Shown one piece after another: positions 42,289 to 51,335 of a stretch of DNA of 64,000 bases. The position numbers were made by a program, and so were the translations under genes. Each line of letters opens with the position of its first letter. Position 1 is the first letter of the stretch. Location of the stretch: contig JBFMBX010000007.1 in the NCBI GenBank assembly GCA_040754815.1, forward strand, positions 134,896 to 198,895, given 5' to 3'. The notes beneath the pieces are model-generated. The model ran no database searches and was not told the origin of the DNA. It saw only the letters and a program-made list of their open reading frames with translations. The stretch is from Bellilinea sp040754815 (GTDB lineage: Bacteria > Chloroflexota > Anaerolineae > Anaerolineales > Anaerolineaceae).

Positions 42289-43071
42289 ATGGTTGCCAAA
42301 TCTACACTCCCCCAACCCATCTGGTGCGAACAGCTGAAGGTGCGCGTTTTCGAAGCCGACCTGAATAACCGCTGGAAGCCGACCGCCTTCTTTCACGCCA
42401 TGGAAGAAGCCGCCGCAAACCACGCCCGCAATCTGGGATACGATTATCCCGATATGATAGCAAAAGGGATGATCTGGGTGCTCGCCCGCCTGAAAATCCG
42501 CTTCGATGATTTTCCCACCATACCGGAAAAAATCATCCTGCAAACCTTTCCGCGCGGCATTCAGCAAAAAATCTTCTTCACCCGCGATTTTTTATTCACC
42601 TCCGTCTCCGGCAGAAGACTGGCGGTGGCAACCTCGGCATGGCTGCTGATTGACCCGCACAAACGGCGCATGTTACTGCCCAACACCTTGCCCGGCAAAC
42701 TGCCGCTCAACGAAGGGCTAAGCGCACTCAACGAAAATCTGGAAAAAATCTCCCTGCCGGCAGAAATGACCGCCGTGCTGACCCGGCAGGCCGCTTACAG
42801 CGACCTTGACCTGATGAATCACGTCAATAACGCCCGCTACGTGGAATGGATTTGTGACTGCTTCCCCCCCGATCACTACCGCCGCTACCAGCCGGACTGG
42901 CTGCAAATCAACTACAACCACGAAGTCCTGCCCGGTGCCGGCGTAACGCTCTCGGTGGGTCAACGCTCGGATGAGCCGCTGGTTCACGCAATTTGCGGCA
43001 CGCTTGACGGCAGTGAAACGCGCGCCTTCGAAGCAGAAATCGGCTGGCGGGAACGCCGCCAGCCCGAATGA
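42289..43071 (+). CDS. Acyl-ACP thioesterase
   Basis: A 260-residue double hot-dog protein. The N-terminal domain begins FEADLNNRWKPTAFFHAMEE and includes WVLARLKIRFDDFP, and the second domain has YSDLDLMNHVNNARYVEW (about 169-186), with the Asn and His of the thioesterase active site in the FatA/FatB order. It hydrolyses acyl-ACP to free fatty acid. A GAAGG site precedes the ATG by five bases. The sigma gene is divergent; the two promoters share 100 bases. Confidence 0.92.
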   Translation: MVAKSTLPQPIWCEQLKVRVFEADLNNRWKPTAFFHAMEEAAANHARNLGYDYPDMIAKGMIWVLARLKIRFDDFPTIPEKIILQTFPRGIQQKIFFTRDFLFTSVSGRRLAVATSAWLLIDPHKRRMLLPNTLPGKLPLNEGLSALNENLEKISLPAEMTAVLTRQAAYSDLDLMNHVNNARYVEWICDCFPPDHYRRYQPDWLQINYNHEVLPGAGVTLSVGQRSDEPLVHAICGTLDGSETRAFEAEIGWRERRQPE

Positions 43072-43101
43072 AAAAAAGCAGACCTGCAGCCTTTCCGCGA
43101 A

Positions 43102-44433
43102 TTAGCGCGGGTCAACCACCCGTCCGGCAAACAATAGCGTACCGCTTTGCTGATCCTCAATGAAGAACAGGAACGGGCGGTCTATGGTCAGTTCCACTTC
43201 ATTCATCGGCATACCTTTCAATTCCATAATCACAGCCGTGGCCGCGGCTGCTTCGGTGCCTTCTTCGTTGACATCCACATACGCCTTATGCACCACATTG
43301 GAAATGAACAAATCCTTCCGCCCGGTCATACCGGAAAAATCCGCCAGCGAGCGGTCAAAAGCTGCCGGCATACCCATATTGGCCAGTGTCTGGCTCAGGT
43401 TGAAATCGGTTTCCATCTTGAATTTGGGCATGGATAACCTGACCGCCGCCAGCGACAAATTGGAGCGGATTTCTTCCAGCAATTGAGGGGTGAAGGCTTT
43501 TTCCACTTCCCCGAACTGCCCCTCATCCGGCACAATCAGCAGCATGCCGATGGAACTGTCCTGGTAAGGCAAACGAACCGCGCTGAAGTTTTTGCCCCGC
43601 ATGTAGAGAAAATCCCTGTCAAGGTACATCATCGGCACATTCACCTGACTGCCGTCCAGCAGGGTAAAGGGCGCCTCGCGGGTCAATTCTCTGTCAAACG
43701 GATACACCCACGCTCCTTTGAAGTAAATGGCATTGACCAGCACCAGCCGCGTCATCGGGTTGAGCATACCCTGCGCAATCAGCTCTTTGATTTTTTCTCT
43801 GGTCTGCTCTTCCACCCAGCGGTTGATCAACTGACGGGCAGTTTCGGGGTCGCTGTAGTCCACGCGGTACATGCCCGCCCCATAATTTTCTGCCAGCAAA
43901 TCCAGAAATTCGGGCAGAAAATCGAAACCTGCCTGCCCCCACAGAGAATTGGCAATGTTTAACTGAAAGGGCTGTTCATCGGCGGTGGGGGTTTTCTGCT
44001 CTGGCGGGCGCAGGTTCAAATCCAGCATGTTGAAGGCCGGGTGCAGCTGCTCCTGTGGCAGTGAAAAATGCAGCGTTTGCGCCATTTGCCGTTCGGTTTC
44101 ACCGCGCGCGCCGGCAAAGGTCATCGCCAGCGCCAGCGAGATGCTGTACGGCGAGAAGAATAAATTGCCCGGCTCTTCGGCAAGCCGCTGATACAAATCC
44201 ACCGCAAAAGCGGTATTGCCACTGACCAGTTCGCGCAAGGCCACATCACCACTGGAGGGCGACGTGTTTCGGGGACGGGAAGAAATCAGCAAAGATTCTT
44301 CACTCATACCATTCTCCCTTGGGGTTGGCTCAGCCGTGGGCTTCGGCGGCACATTGGTAGCCGCCGGCGCGCAAGCGCTGAGGATTAACACCACTGCCAG
44401 AAATACAACCTGCATTCTCCTCAGGGAAAGCAT
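43102..44433 (-). CDS. Serpin lipoprotein
   Basis: A 443-residue serpin anchored by a lipoprotein signal (LILSAC, Cys near 21) and a short Thr/Pro linker. Serpin motifs are intact: LFFSPYSISLALAM near 92, LVLVNAIYFKGAW near 230, and the C-terminal DRPFLFFIEDQQSGTLLFAG. The reactive-loop hinge reads EEGTEAAAAT (P17-P8), which is what inhibitory serpins need, and counting from it puts Lys near P1. It probably traps a trypsin-like or other serine protease outside the cell. A strong AAAGGAGG site lies six bases before the ATG. Confidence 0.93.
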   Translation of the reverse strand: MLSLRRMQVVFLAVVLILSACAPAATNVPPKPTAEPTPRENGMSEESLLISSRPRNTSPSSGDVALRELVSGNTAFAVDLYQRLAEEPGNLFFSPYSISLALAMTFAGARGETERQMAQTLHFSLPQEQLHPAFNMLDLNLRPPEQKTPTADEQPFQLNIANSLWGQAGFDFLPEFLDLLAENYGAGMYRVDYSDPETARQLINRWVEEQTREKIKELIAQGMLNPMTRLVLVNAIYFKGAWVYPFDRELTREAPFTLLDGSQVNVPMMYLDRDFLYMRGKNFSAVRLPYQDSSIGMLLIVPDEGQFGEVEKAFTPQLLEEIRSNLSLAAVRLSMPKFKMETDFNLSQTLANMGMPAAFDRSLADFSGMTGRKDLFISNVVHKAYVDVNEEGTEAAAATAVIMELKGMPMNEVELTIDRPFLFFIEDQQSGTLLFAGRVVDPR

Positions 44434-44676
44434 AGCATCCTCCTTTTCAAATATTCAGAGGGCTTTCAACAGTGATAAGACGATGCTATATGTCCGATAG
44501 TTCCCGCCGTCAGGTCGCCCGCTTTTTGCCTTGAATTATTATTGTAAGTTTTTTGTAAGGATTGTTATATTAAAAATTCAACCAAAAAGGACGATAATTT
44601 CTGATGGTATTGTTCTTTGTTATGAGAGCCATGAAAGGTAAAGCCGGTTTACTTTCTCTCCGGACGGAATTCCTAC

Positions 44677-47280
44677 ATGACGCTTCGCAACCGCATCCTT
44701 CTGTTTTCGTTACTGGCAGGGGGCATTTCCATCCTCAGCCTGATTTTAATTTCCAACAGGCTCTTTCTCAACCAGTACCGCAATTTAGAAGTACATTTGC
44801 TGAAGGATGACTTGAATCGGGTGCAGGCTGCCATTGAGCGGGATCTGATCTTCCTCAGCAGTGTTGCCGCCGATTGGGGCTACTGGGATGAAACATACCG
44901 GTTTATCAAGGGGCATAACCCCGCCTATCCAAAAGAAAACCTGACCCCCACCACTTTTGAAGGGTTGGGGGTAGATGTCATGTTGTTCTATGACGCCAAC
45001 CTTCACCGCGTTGCTTCATATTCGGTCAACCCCCTCACCTTCAACACTATTCCGCTGCCGCCGGATGTTGACCGGCAAATCTTCCAAACCTTGCTCGGCA
45101 TGCTGCCGCTGACGGCCGATTTTGAGCAAAAAGGGCTGCTCCCCACTCAGTTCGGGCCGCTTCTGTTTGCCGGCCGTGCCATTTTACGCAACGATGCCGT
45201 TGGTCAGCCGGCCGGCCTGCTCATCATCGGGCGTTACCTCAACGACCTGCGCGTTGCCGAGTGGGAAAGCAGCACCAGCTTAGCCATTGAAATTGAACCT
45301 GTCTCCAATCCTCAACTGCCGCCGGAATTTCGCTCGGCCTATAAATTTCTGAGCAGTACCGGCCAAAATTCATCGTTCGTTCAATTTCCCCAAGCCGGAC
45401 GTGGTGAATTGATCAAAGGCTACTCCACTCTGTCAACTGTACGAGGCAGTGATTATCTCATCCTCCAAATCAGCAAAACCCCGCACATTTACAACACCGG
45501 TTTTATCAATTTCCGCAATTACCTGTTATTTATCGGCTTTCTTGCCCTGGTGATGGGGACACTGTCGTGGTTGTTTTTCAGCCGCACTTTCTCCTCCCGC
45601 CTGTTTGCCATCATCCACGCCATTAACCGTTTTCGGGAAACACGCGATTTTTCGATCACCATCCCCATGCGCGGCAGGGACGAACTCAGCCAGTTAGGTG
45701 TCGCGCTCAGCGAGATGATCAGCGATTTGGGGCGCTATCATTACGCGCTGGCAGCCTCCGAACGCCAGTACCGCGAAATGCTGCAAAAAATGCAGTTGAT
45801 TGCCGTCATCCTTGATCGTGAAGGCAAAGTGGTCTTCAGCAACGAATACTTTTTGAAGTTAACCGGCTGGAATTGGCAGGATGTGCTGCAATGTGACTGG
45901 TTCGAGCGCTTTATGCTGCCCGCCGAACGCGAGAAACGCCGTGCGCGCTACCTCCAGCACATCCAGCGGGAGAAAATAGATCACCAGCAGGAATCGTGGC
46001 TGCTCACCCGCACGGGTGACAAACGGCTGATTGCGTGGAACAACACCTTCATCCGCAACCCGGATGGTTCGGTGGCCGGCATGGCGCGCATCGGGCAGGA
46101 CATCACCGAAGCCCGTCAAAATGAAGAGAAAATCCGCCAGCACTTGCAGGAATCCAGTTTATTGCTGGAGCGCCTGCAAACTCTGCGTGAGATTGATACC
46201 ACCATCACCAGTCCGCAAACCCCCAGCGAGAAGATGGAAATCATTATGAACACCATCAAAACCGCACTCAAGGTGGATGCGGTCAATATCCTCACCGAAA
46301 GCGTGCCCGGCTTTCTGCTGCCTTATGCCAGCCGCGGCTTCAATCTGGCGCAGATCATGCCCATTTCGGCACAAATCAAGGTCAAAGAAGCCGAAGACTC
46401 GCTCAACCGGGGGATTCCGCTGATCATCAACCGGCTGGTGATGGGAGAACTCTCTCACTGGCTGACCAGCCGCTTCAGCGGTTTTATGCCCTACCAGTTT
46501 TACGCCGCTGTTCCCATGCTGGTAAACGGCAAGCGCTATGGCATTCTGGAAGTATTTGCCCACAAGCCCTTTACCCCCGGCGATGAATGGCGGGCATTTT
46601 TCCAGACCCTTGCCTCTCAAACAGCCATCGCGCTGGATCATAACCAGATGATTCAGGATATCCAGCACGCTTATCAGGAATTGCAGCAGGCTTACCGCGC
46701 CACCATCGAAGGCTGGTCGGCCACGCTGGAACTGCGTGACAAAGAAACACAGGGACACTCCGAACGCATGCTGACACTCAGCGAACGGCTTGGGCGGCGT
46801 ATGGGGCTGAACGAAAAACAGCTGGAAGACCTGCGCTACGGCGTGCTGTTGCATGATATCGGTAAAATGGCCGTGCCGGATGCCATCCTGAACAAACCCG
46901 GCCCGCTGAGCGAGGAAGAATGGGCGGTCATGCGCCAGCATCCCCAATTTGCCTATGATGTGCTTTCCAAAATCCCCTTCCTCAAAGGTGCAATGGATGT
47001 CATCTACTGCCATCACGAACGCTGGGACGGCAGCGGTTACCCGCGCGGTTTGAAGGGCGAACAAATCCCCTTATACGCGCGCATTTTTGCCGTGGTGGAT
47101 GTGTGGGACGCCCTCACCAACGACCGCCCCTACCGCGAAGCGTGGAGCACGGAAAAAGCGCTGGCCTACCTGCAAGAGCAGGCCGGCATCCTTTTCGATC
47201 CTCAGGTGGTAGAAAAGTTTGTGGCGCTCATTCTGGAAGAAAGTCAGCCCGCATCCTTGGCTGCCACGCCAGAGGTGTGA
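44677..47280 (+). CDS. CHASE4-HAMP-PAS-GAF-HD-GYP signalling protein
   Basis: An 867-residue membrane receptor. A first membrane helix (LLFSLLAGGISILSLILI, about 8-25) precedes an extracytoplasmic CHASE4 domain with the WGYWDETY signature near 67. A second helix follows near 285 (YLLFIGFLALVMGTLSWLFF), then HAMP, PAS (about 370-480) and GAF (about 500-640). The C-terminal HD-GYP domain has LLHDIGKMAVPD near 727 and DGSGYPRGLKGEQIP near 787, so phosphodiesterase activity on cyclic di-GMP is expected. It is divergent from the serpin gene. Confidence 0.92.
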   Translation: MTLRNRILLFSLLAGGISILSLILISNRLFLNQYRNLEVHLLKDDLNRVQAAIERDLIFLSSVAADWGYWDETYRFIKGHNPAYPKENLTPTTFEGLGVDVMLFYDANLHRVASYSVNPLTFNTIPLPPDVDRQIFQTLLGMLPLTADFEQKGLLPTQFGPLLFAGRAILRNDAVGQPAGLLIIGRYLNDLRVAEWESSTSLAIEIEPVSNPQLPPEFRSAYKFLSSTGQNSSFVQFPQAGRGELIKGYSTLSTVRGSDYLILQISKTPHIYNTGFINFRNYLLFIGFLALVMGTLSWLFFSRTFSSRLFAIIHAINRFRETRDFSITIPMRGRDELSQLGVALSEMISDLGRYHYALAASERQYREMLQKMQLIAVILDREGKVVFSNEYFLKLTGWNWQDVLQCDWFERFMLPAEREKRRARYLQHIQREKIDHQQESWLLTRTGDKRLIAWNNTFIRNPDGSVAGMARIGQDITEARQNEEKIRQHLQESSLLLERLQTLREIDTTITSPQTPSEKMEIIMNTIKTALKVDAVNILTESVPGFLLPYASRGFNLAQIMPISAQIKVKEAEDSLNRGIPLIINRLVMGELSHWLTSRFSGFMPYQFYAAVPMLVNGKRYGILEVFAHKPFTPGDEWRAFFQTLASQTAIALDHNQMIQDIQHAYQELQQAYRATIEGWSATLELRDKETQGHSERMLTLSERLGRRMGLNEKQLEDLRYGVLLHDIGKMAVPDAILNKPGPLSEEEWAVMRQHPQFAYDVLSKIPFLKGAMDVIYCHHERWDGSGYPRGLKGEQIPLYARIFAVVDVWDALTNDRPYREAWSTEKALAYLQEQAGILFDPQVVEKFVALILEESQPASLAATPEV

Positions 47281-47308
47281 GCACTTTTTGGCCGCATTCC
47301 CCCCGCAC

Positions 47309-48529
47309 TTAAAATAACTCCGGGCTGATTTCCACTCTTTCCGCCCCCAGACCGGTTTGAAAAGCCGCCAGTCCATTCTCCACAGCCGCCCGTAAATGAA
47401 CATCGTCTTGCTCTGCTCCCGCCTCCCACCACCAGCCGCGAATTCGCAGGGTTTTCTTGCGCCTTTCCAGCACGGCATCGCAACGGGCAACGAAACGCTC
47501 GCCGAATAGAACCGGCAGGGTATACGCCCCAAAGCGGCGCACGGCAGGCGGTTTATACAACTCCCAGATGTAATCGAAATCGAACAACCAGCGGATGACC
47601 TCTCGCTGCCAGAGCAAGTTATCCAGCGGCGGCAGAAAAACAACCCGATCCGTTGCCGTTTTCTCCACCCTGTTCTGCTGCCATGCCTGCCAGTCCTGAC
47701 GGCGCAGGAACAGGGTTTTGCCTTCCAGCTGTTCAATTCCCACCGCCATCAAGTCACCCCGCTCCACCAGCCGCGCCAGAGAAGCCAGACGTTCACCGGC
47801 CTTCATGCCCAGAATGCCGCCCCATGCCTCGCCCGCCGCCGGAGATGCCAGCCCCATGCCGCCGACCCGCCGCAGAACATGCCAGTCATGATAATCTTCC
47901 AGCCGCTCGAAGGGTGATTTTGCCGTAAGAATTTCGGCGGGCAACAAACGCTCGCTCAGGTCAAAATAGCGGCGGCTTCCCACGCGGTGATGAATGCCGA
48001 TTTCACCCATGTTATACAGGTTTTCCAGAGCGGCCCCTTCCACCCGCACCGGCACCCCCCACCAGCCCTCTATATGAGTACCGGTCTGCAAGTCCAGTGA
48101 AGAAACCGCCCCCTGCCGGCGAATCAAATCCAGCACTTTGGGTTGGAATTGAAGAACCTGCTCATGGGACAGGCGGTGATTGCGGCGGCTTTCTTCGCGC
48201 CGCATGGCAAAAAAGGGGTAATCCTCCACCGGATAGATGGACTGGACTTTGTCCCAGCCGTCCCACAACCTGCGCTCCCCGTAGAGTAATTCATCCAGCC
48301 ACCGCGGCTGATAGTCCCGCACGCGCGCCTGCAAAACCAGATGCGGACTCCATCCCACCACACTGACCGGATCGAACTGCACGCAGCCAGCTCGTCGAAA
48401 ATAAGCCAAAATTCCCTGTTTGCCCTCCAATGAATGAACGGGCAGCAAAAACTGCTGCCAGAGCATAAAGCGGCGGGCCTCGCCGGGCGGTAGAACCATC
48501 TCGGCTTTAAATTGCTTCATTGCAGACAT
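47309..48529 (-). CDS. ycaQ: YcaQ/AlkX-type DNA glycosylase
   Basis: A 406-residue winged-helix protein of the HTH_42 family. YcaQ removes alkylated bases and unhooks interstrand crosslinks. Three tandem winged-helix domains are expected. CVQFDPVSVV near residue 50 gives the Q-x-D motif (Gln and Asp) of the YcaQ type, where the AlkZ resistance type has Q-x-Q. GWSPHLVLQARVRDY follows. A good promoter lies upstream. The ATG at 48529 and a second at 48520 are possible starts. Confidence 0.87.
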   Translation of the reverse strand: MSAMKQFKAEMVLPPGEARRFMLWQQFLLPVHSLEGKQGILAYFRRAGCVQFDPVSVVGWSPHLVLQARVRDYQPRWLDELLYGERRLWDGWDKVQSIYPVEDYPFFAMRREESRRNHRLSHEQVLQFQPKVLDLIRRQGAVSSLDLQTGTHIEGWWGVPVRVEGAALENLYNMGEIGIHHRVGSRRYFDLSERLLPAEILTAKSPFERLEDYHDWHVLRRVGGMGLASPAAGEAWGGILGMKAGERLASLARLVERGDLMAVGIEQLEGKTLFLRRQDWQAWQQNRVEKTATDRVVFLPPLDNLLWQREVIRWLFDFDYIWELYKPPAVRRFGAYTLPVLFGERFVARCDAVLERRKKTLRIRGWWWEAGAEQDDVHLRAAVENGLAAFQTGLGAERVEISPELF

Positions 48530-48559
48530 AAATTATTTTCCTTGAAAAGGGTTGCATCA

Positions 48560-48587
48560 ATCATAACACATTTGTTCTAATTCTCAA
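48560..48587 (-). promoter_or_regulatory. Promoter of the ycaQ-like gene
   Basis: On the minus strand TTGAGA (48587-48582) and TATGAT (48565-48560) are separated by 16 bases. Transcription should begin near 48553, leaving a 24-base leader before the ATG at 48529. Confidence 0.6.
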
Positions 48588-48663
48588 GGAAATTGCTTTC
48601 CTTCATCCCCTTGTTCAATTCAACTGATCCTTTTTTATCCTGCCTGCCGCAAGGTGATGCGCC

Positions 48664-49974
48664 TCATTCCCGCGCCATGCTCAGGCGGGAAAGGCGAACC
48701 GGTTTTTTCCCGCACAATACCACGCCAACCGCCAGCCGCAAAGCGGCGGCAAGCAGCAGCGTCGCCGCCATGCCGATCCAGCCGGCGATGAGCGGCGCCA
48801 GCATTCCGCACAAGAGCGCAGCCGCGTTATTGATCAAATTGAACCACGCCAGATGCGAAGGGCGGTCATCCGCCGGAATGCGCTCCAGCACAAAGTTGAT
48901 CAACCCCCCGGCAATCCACGCCCAGCCAATTCCACCAATCAGCGCATGCAGCAGGTAAATCCAGCGCTGGTAACTGAAGGTGAACATCACCAGCGTCAGG
49001 GTGACAATGACCAACCCCCAGCCGGTCATCTGCCGGAAGCCCAGCCGCTGCGAAAGCCGCCGGCTTTGCAGGGAGCCGATGAAATGCGCCACCCAGAACA
49101 GCGCACTGGCCTGACTGATGGTTCCATCGCTCAACTGCAACACATCCACCTGATACTTGGGCACCACCGGCCCAATCAGATAAACGCCCAACTGATAGAT
49201 AAAAATCAATATTAACAGCCGTCCAAACGCCCCCTGTAAAACATCCAGACGAAATGCCTGCAAACGCAGCGCCCGCAAGGGGACTTTTTCGGCTGCCCGC
49301 AATTCCTGCCGCTTGCCGTTGCCGCCAGATTCGGATGGCGCTGGTCTTTCCGGCAGGCGCACCAGCCACAAGTGCAGCGCGCTCATCATCGCCCCCACGG
49401 CGCCAATGGCAAACACAACCTGATAACCGGTCTGAAACGGCAGATTGTCCAGAATCACTCCCACAACCAGCGCCGTTGCCATGGTGGTGATTGAAAACAA
49501 GGCATTGCGCACCCCCGCCACCTGACCGCGCCATTCGGGCGGTACGGCCTCGGCAAAAAAGGCATTGAAGGCAATGGCAATCAGCGTGCCGGGAATGTTC
49601 ATAATCAGCGTGATGATCAGAATGACCCACACCTGCGTGCCGGGCGGCAGCAGCACCGGCAATGGAATCAGCAGGAAATAAAACAACCGCATGATCAGCG
49701 CCGACCAGCGGGTGAGCCGGGCAACGGGTTTGCGTTCCAGCAGCGCCCCCGCCGGAAAGGTGAACAGCAAATTCATCAAAGCCGGAGAGGCGGTCAGCAG
49801 GCCCAGTTGAAAGGTGCTGGCGCCAATGCGCGAAGCATACACCCCCAGAAAGACCAGAATACTGCCGTTGAGTAACCCCCACCAGGCAATATCAAGGTAA
49901 AGGTGCACAAAATTGCGCCGGTATTGCTGCGGCACCGGCTGGGCCGGTTTGAACAACCGCCGAAATGGGCTCAT
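48664..49974 (-). CDS. Major facilitator superfamily transporter
   Basis: A 436-residue protein with twelve predicted membrane segments. The first half begins LDIAWWGLLNGSILVFLGVY; the loop 2-3 region holds LLERKPVARLTRW, a variant of the MFS motif. A charged central loop (about 200-225) splits the two six-helix halves. Substrate cannot be predicted; a drug or metabolite exporter is likely. The gene lies between YcaQ and an amidohydrolase-like gene, both in the same direction but with separate promoters probable. Confidence 0.87.
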   Translation of the reverse strand: MSPFRRLFKPAQPVPQQYRRNFVHLYLDIAWWGLLNGSILVFLGVYASRIGASTFQLGLLTASPALMNLLFTFPAGALLERKPVARLTRWSALIMRLFYFLLIPLPVLLPPGTQVWVILIITLIMNIPGTLIAIAFNAFFAEAVPPEWRGQVAGVRNALFSITTMATALVVGVILDNLPFQTGYQVVFAIGAVGAMMSALHLWLVRLPERPAPSESGGNGKRQELRAAEKVPLRALRLQAFRLDVLQGAFGRLLILIFIYQLGVYLIGPVVPKYQVDVLQLSDGTISQASALFWVAHFIGSLQSRRLSQRLGFRQMTGWGLVIVTLTLVMFTFSYQRWIYLLHALIGGIGWAWIAGGLINFVLERIPADDRPSHLAWFNLINNAAALLCGMLAPLIAGWIGMAATLLLAAALRLAVGVVLCGKKPVRLSRLSMARE

Positions 49975-50096
49975 AACGAACGGAAATTATAACCGATAGG
50001 ATGAAAACCGCGCCCTACACTTTTGTTGGGCGCCGCCGACCGTCGTTCCGCTGCACCCGCCGAAAAGCGCTAAAAGCATCTTGTGCCGTCCCAAAC

Positions 50097-50837
50097 TTAT
50101 CCCCTGCGCCCATTTTCGGAAAGGTAGCGGTCAAGCGTCCGCACCAGCGCCACCAGCGTCTCGACGGTGCGCAGAATCATCCTTTCATCCCCCTCGAAAG
50201 GGTCGCGTTCACTGGCCTGCGGCAGGCGGCGGACCACGCGCAGGTAAGAATTCAATTCAATTTGCGCCGCCGGCACACCCAACCGTTGTGAAACGAAGGC
50301 GGTGATCGTTTCCTGCCGACTGCCGTTGCCGGCCGTAAAGGTACGGTCCACATCCACCCGCGAAAGCCAGCCGCCCCCGGAACGAAAGCCGTACCGCCGC
50401 AGGATCGCCAGAATCAGGCGGCGCTGGTCAGCGGGTAAACTGCGCCCCTGCATGGTGCCCAGCGCAATGCCAAAATCGCGGTAAGCCGCGCAACCGTGCA
50501 AATCCAGCACAAAACGGATCTCCCCGCGGCGGATAATCTCCCGCAAAGCCTGCTTGTAAGGGGCATCCGGGTAAAAATTGGGGTCGGTGCGGGAAAGCCG
50601 CCAGGCAAATAACACCGGCGCGCCGCTCAATTCCCCAATCAGGCGCGCCAGTCCGGCAGTGAAATCATCTTCTTCTTTCAACCGTCCAAGGCGGGTATGC
50701 GCCGCCCCGTGCGGTGCCGAAAGCAACACCCTCAACCGGCCCGGCTGAAAACAAAACTCCCCCTCTCCGCGCCGCGGCGCAGTTTTATACTCCACCTCAT
50801 TTTCCAGCGCCGTCAGCCGTTCCAGCCACGCATGCAT
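50097..50837 (-). CDS. N-formylglutamate amidohydrolase-like protein
   Basis: A 246-residue zinc-peptidase-like protein. VLLSAPHGAAHT near 37, FVLDLHGCAAY near 109 and AQIELNSYLR near 195 are the family motifs of N-formylglutamate deformylase and poly-gamma-glutamate hydrolase, where the His of PHG and DLHG bind metal. No signal peptide is seen. The frame opens with TTG at 50849; the ATG at 50837 after GGCAGG is preferred. Substrate is probably an N-acyl or poly-glutamyl amide. Confidence 0.8.
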   Translation of the reverse strand: MHAWLERLTALENEVEYKTAPRRGEGEFCFQPGRLRVLLSAPHGAAHTRLGRLKEEDDFTAGLARLIGELSGAPVLFAWRLSRTDPNFYPDAPYKQALREIIRRGEIRFVLDLHGCAAYRDFGIALGTMQGRSLPADQRRLILAILRRYGFRSGGGWLSRVDVDRTFTAGNGSRQETITAFVSQRLGVPAAQIELNSYLRVVRRLPQASERDPFEGDERMILRTVETLVALVRTLDRYLSENGRRG

Positions 50838-50867
50838 CCTGCCGATCAACCCATATCAAAGCCGTCT

Positions 50868-51164
50868 TCACACCCGCACATAACGGGCGGCCAGCCGGTA
50901 GCGGCGGCGGGTTGGCACCCCGCCGGCATCACAGAACAGGCGCACACACAGGCTGGCTTCATCCTGATCTTCCGCTTGTTGAAAGGCCTCCTTGCTCTGC
51001 CAGTAGGAAATGATGTGCCACAGCGTGCGGTCATCCTCGCTCTGCACCAGCGTGGATTCGACCAGCCCGCGCGGCGGGTGGCGGGTCACTTTTTCTTCGT
51101 AGGCCTTCTGCAGCGTGTTCCAGTTTTCGTGGCTGACATGACCGGAGAGAATGGTTACGTACAT
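50868..51164 (-). CDS. Antibiotic biosynthesis monooxygenase-like protein
   Basis: A small protein of 98 residues with a ferredoxin-like fold of the ABM type: YVTILSGHVSHENWNTLQ and LWHIISYWQSKEAFQQAE are the two half-repeats. Members oxidise quinols or degrade heme, and some have no enzymatic role. The frame extends to 51224, but AAAGGAGG stands five bases before the ATG at 51164, which is chosen. Confidence 0.75.
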   Translation of the reverse strand: MYVTILSGHVSHENWNTLQKAYEEKVTRHPPRGLVESTLVQSEDDRTLWHIISYWQSKEAFQQAEDQDEASLCVRLFCDAGGVPTRRRYRLAARYVRV

Positions 51165-51284
51165 TTCAGCCTCCTTTCGCCGGCAGTGAGGACGTTTCCT
51201 ATCCTGATTATACAAAATTAGCAAAGGGAAAACCTTAAAGGCAGAAAACCCCCTGTTTTTTCCGGCCTTCTTAAATTTGCTTTA

Positions 51285-51293
51285 TGCTACAAT
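51285..51293 (+). promoter_or_regulatory. Extended -10 box before the C25-like gene
   Basis: TG-C-TACAAT (51285-51293) is a good extended -10 element with no clear -35. Transcription should begin near 51300, about 36 bases before the ATG at 51336. Confidence 0.5.
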
Positions 51294-51335
51294 CCCGATG
51301 GGGCAAGGATTATTTATCCGGGCGGGAGGCGAAGG

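Noticed and set aside
44434..44676. Promoter of the CHASE4/HD-GYP gene (TTGTAA and TATATT near 44550-44575)
   Set aside because: The spacing is 18 and the region is AT-rich with several equal candidates, so I cannot choose one.
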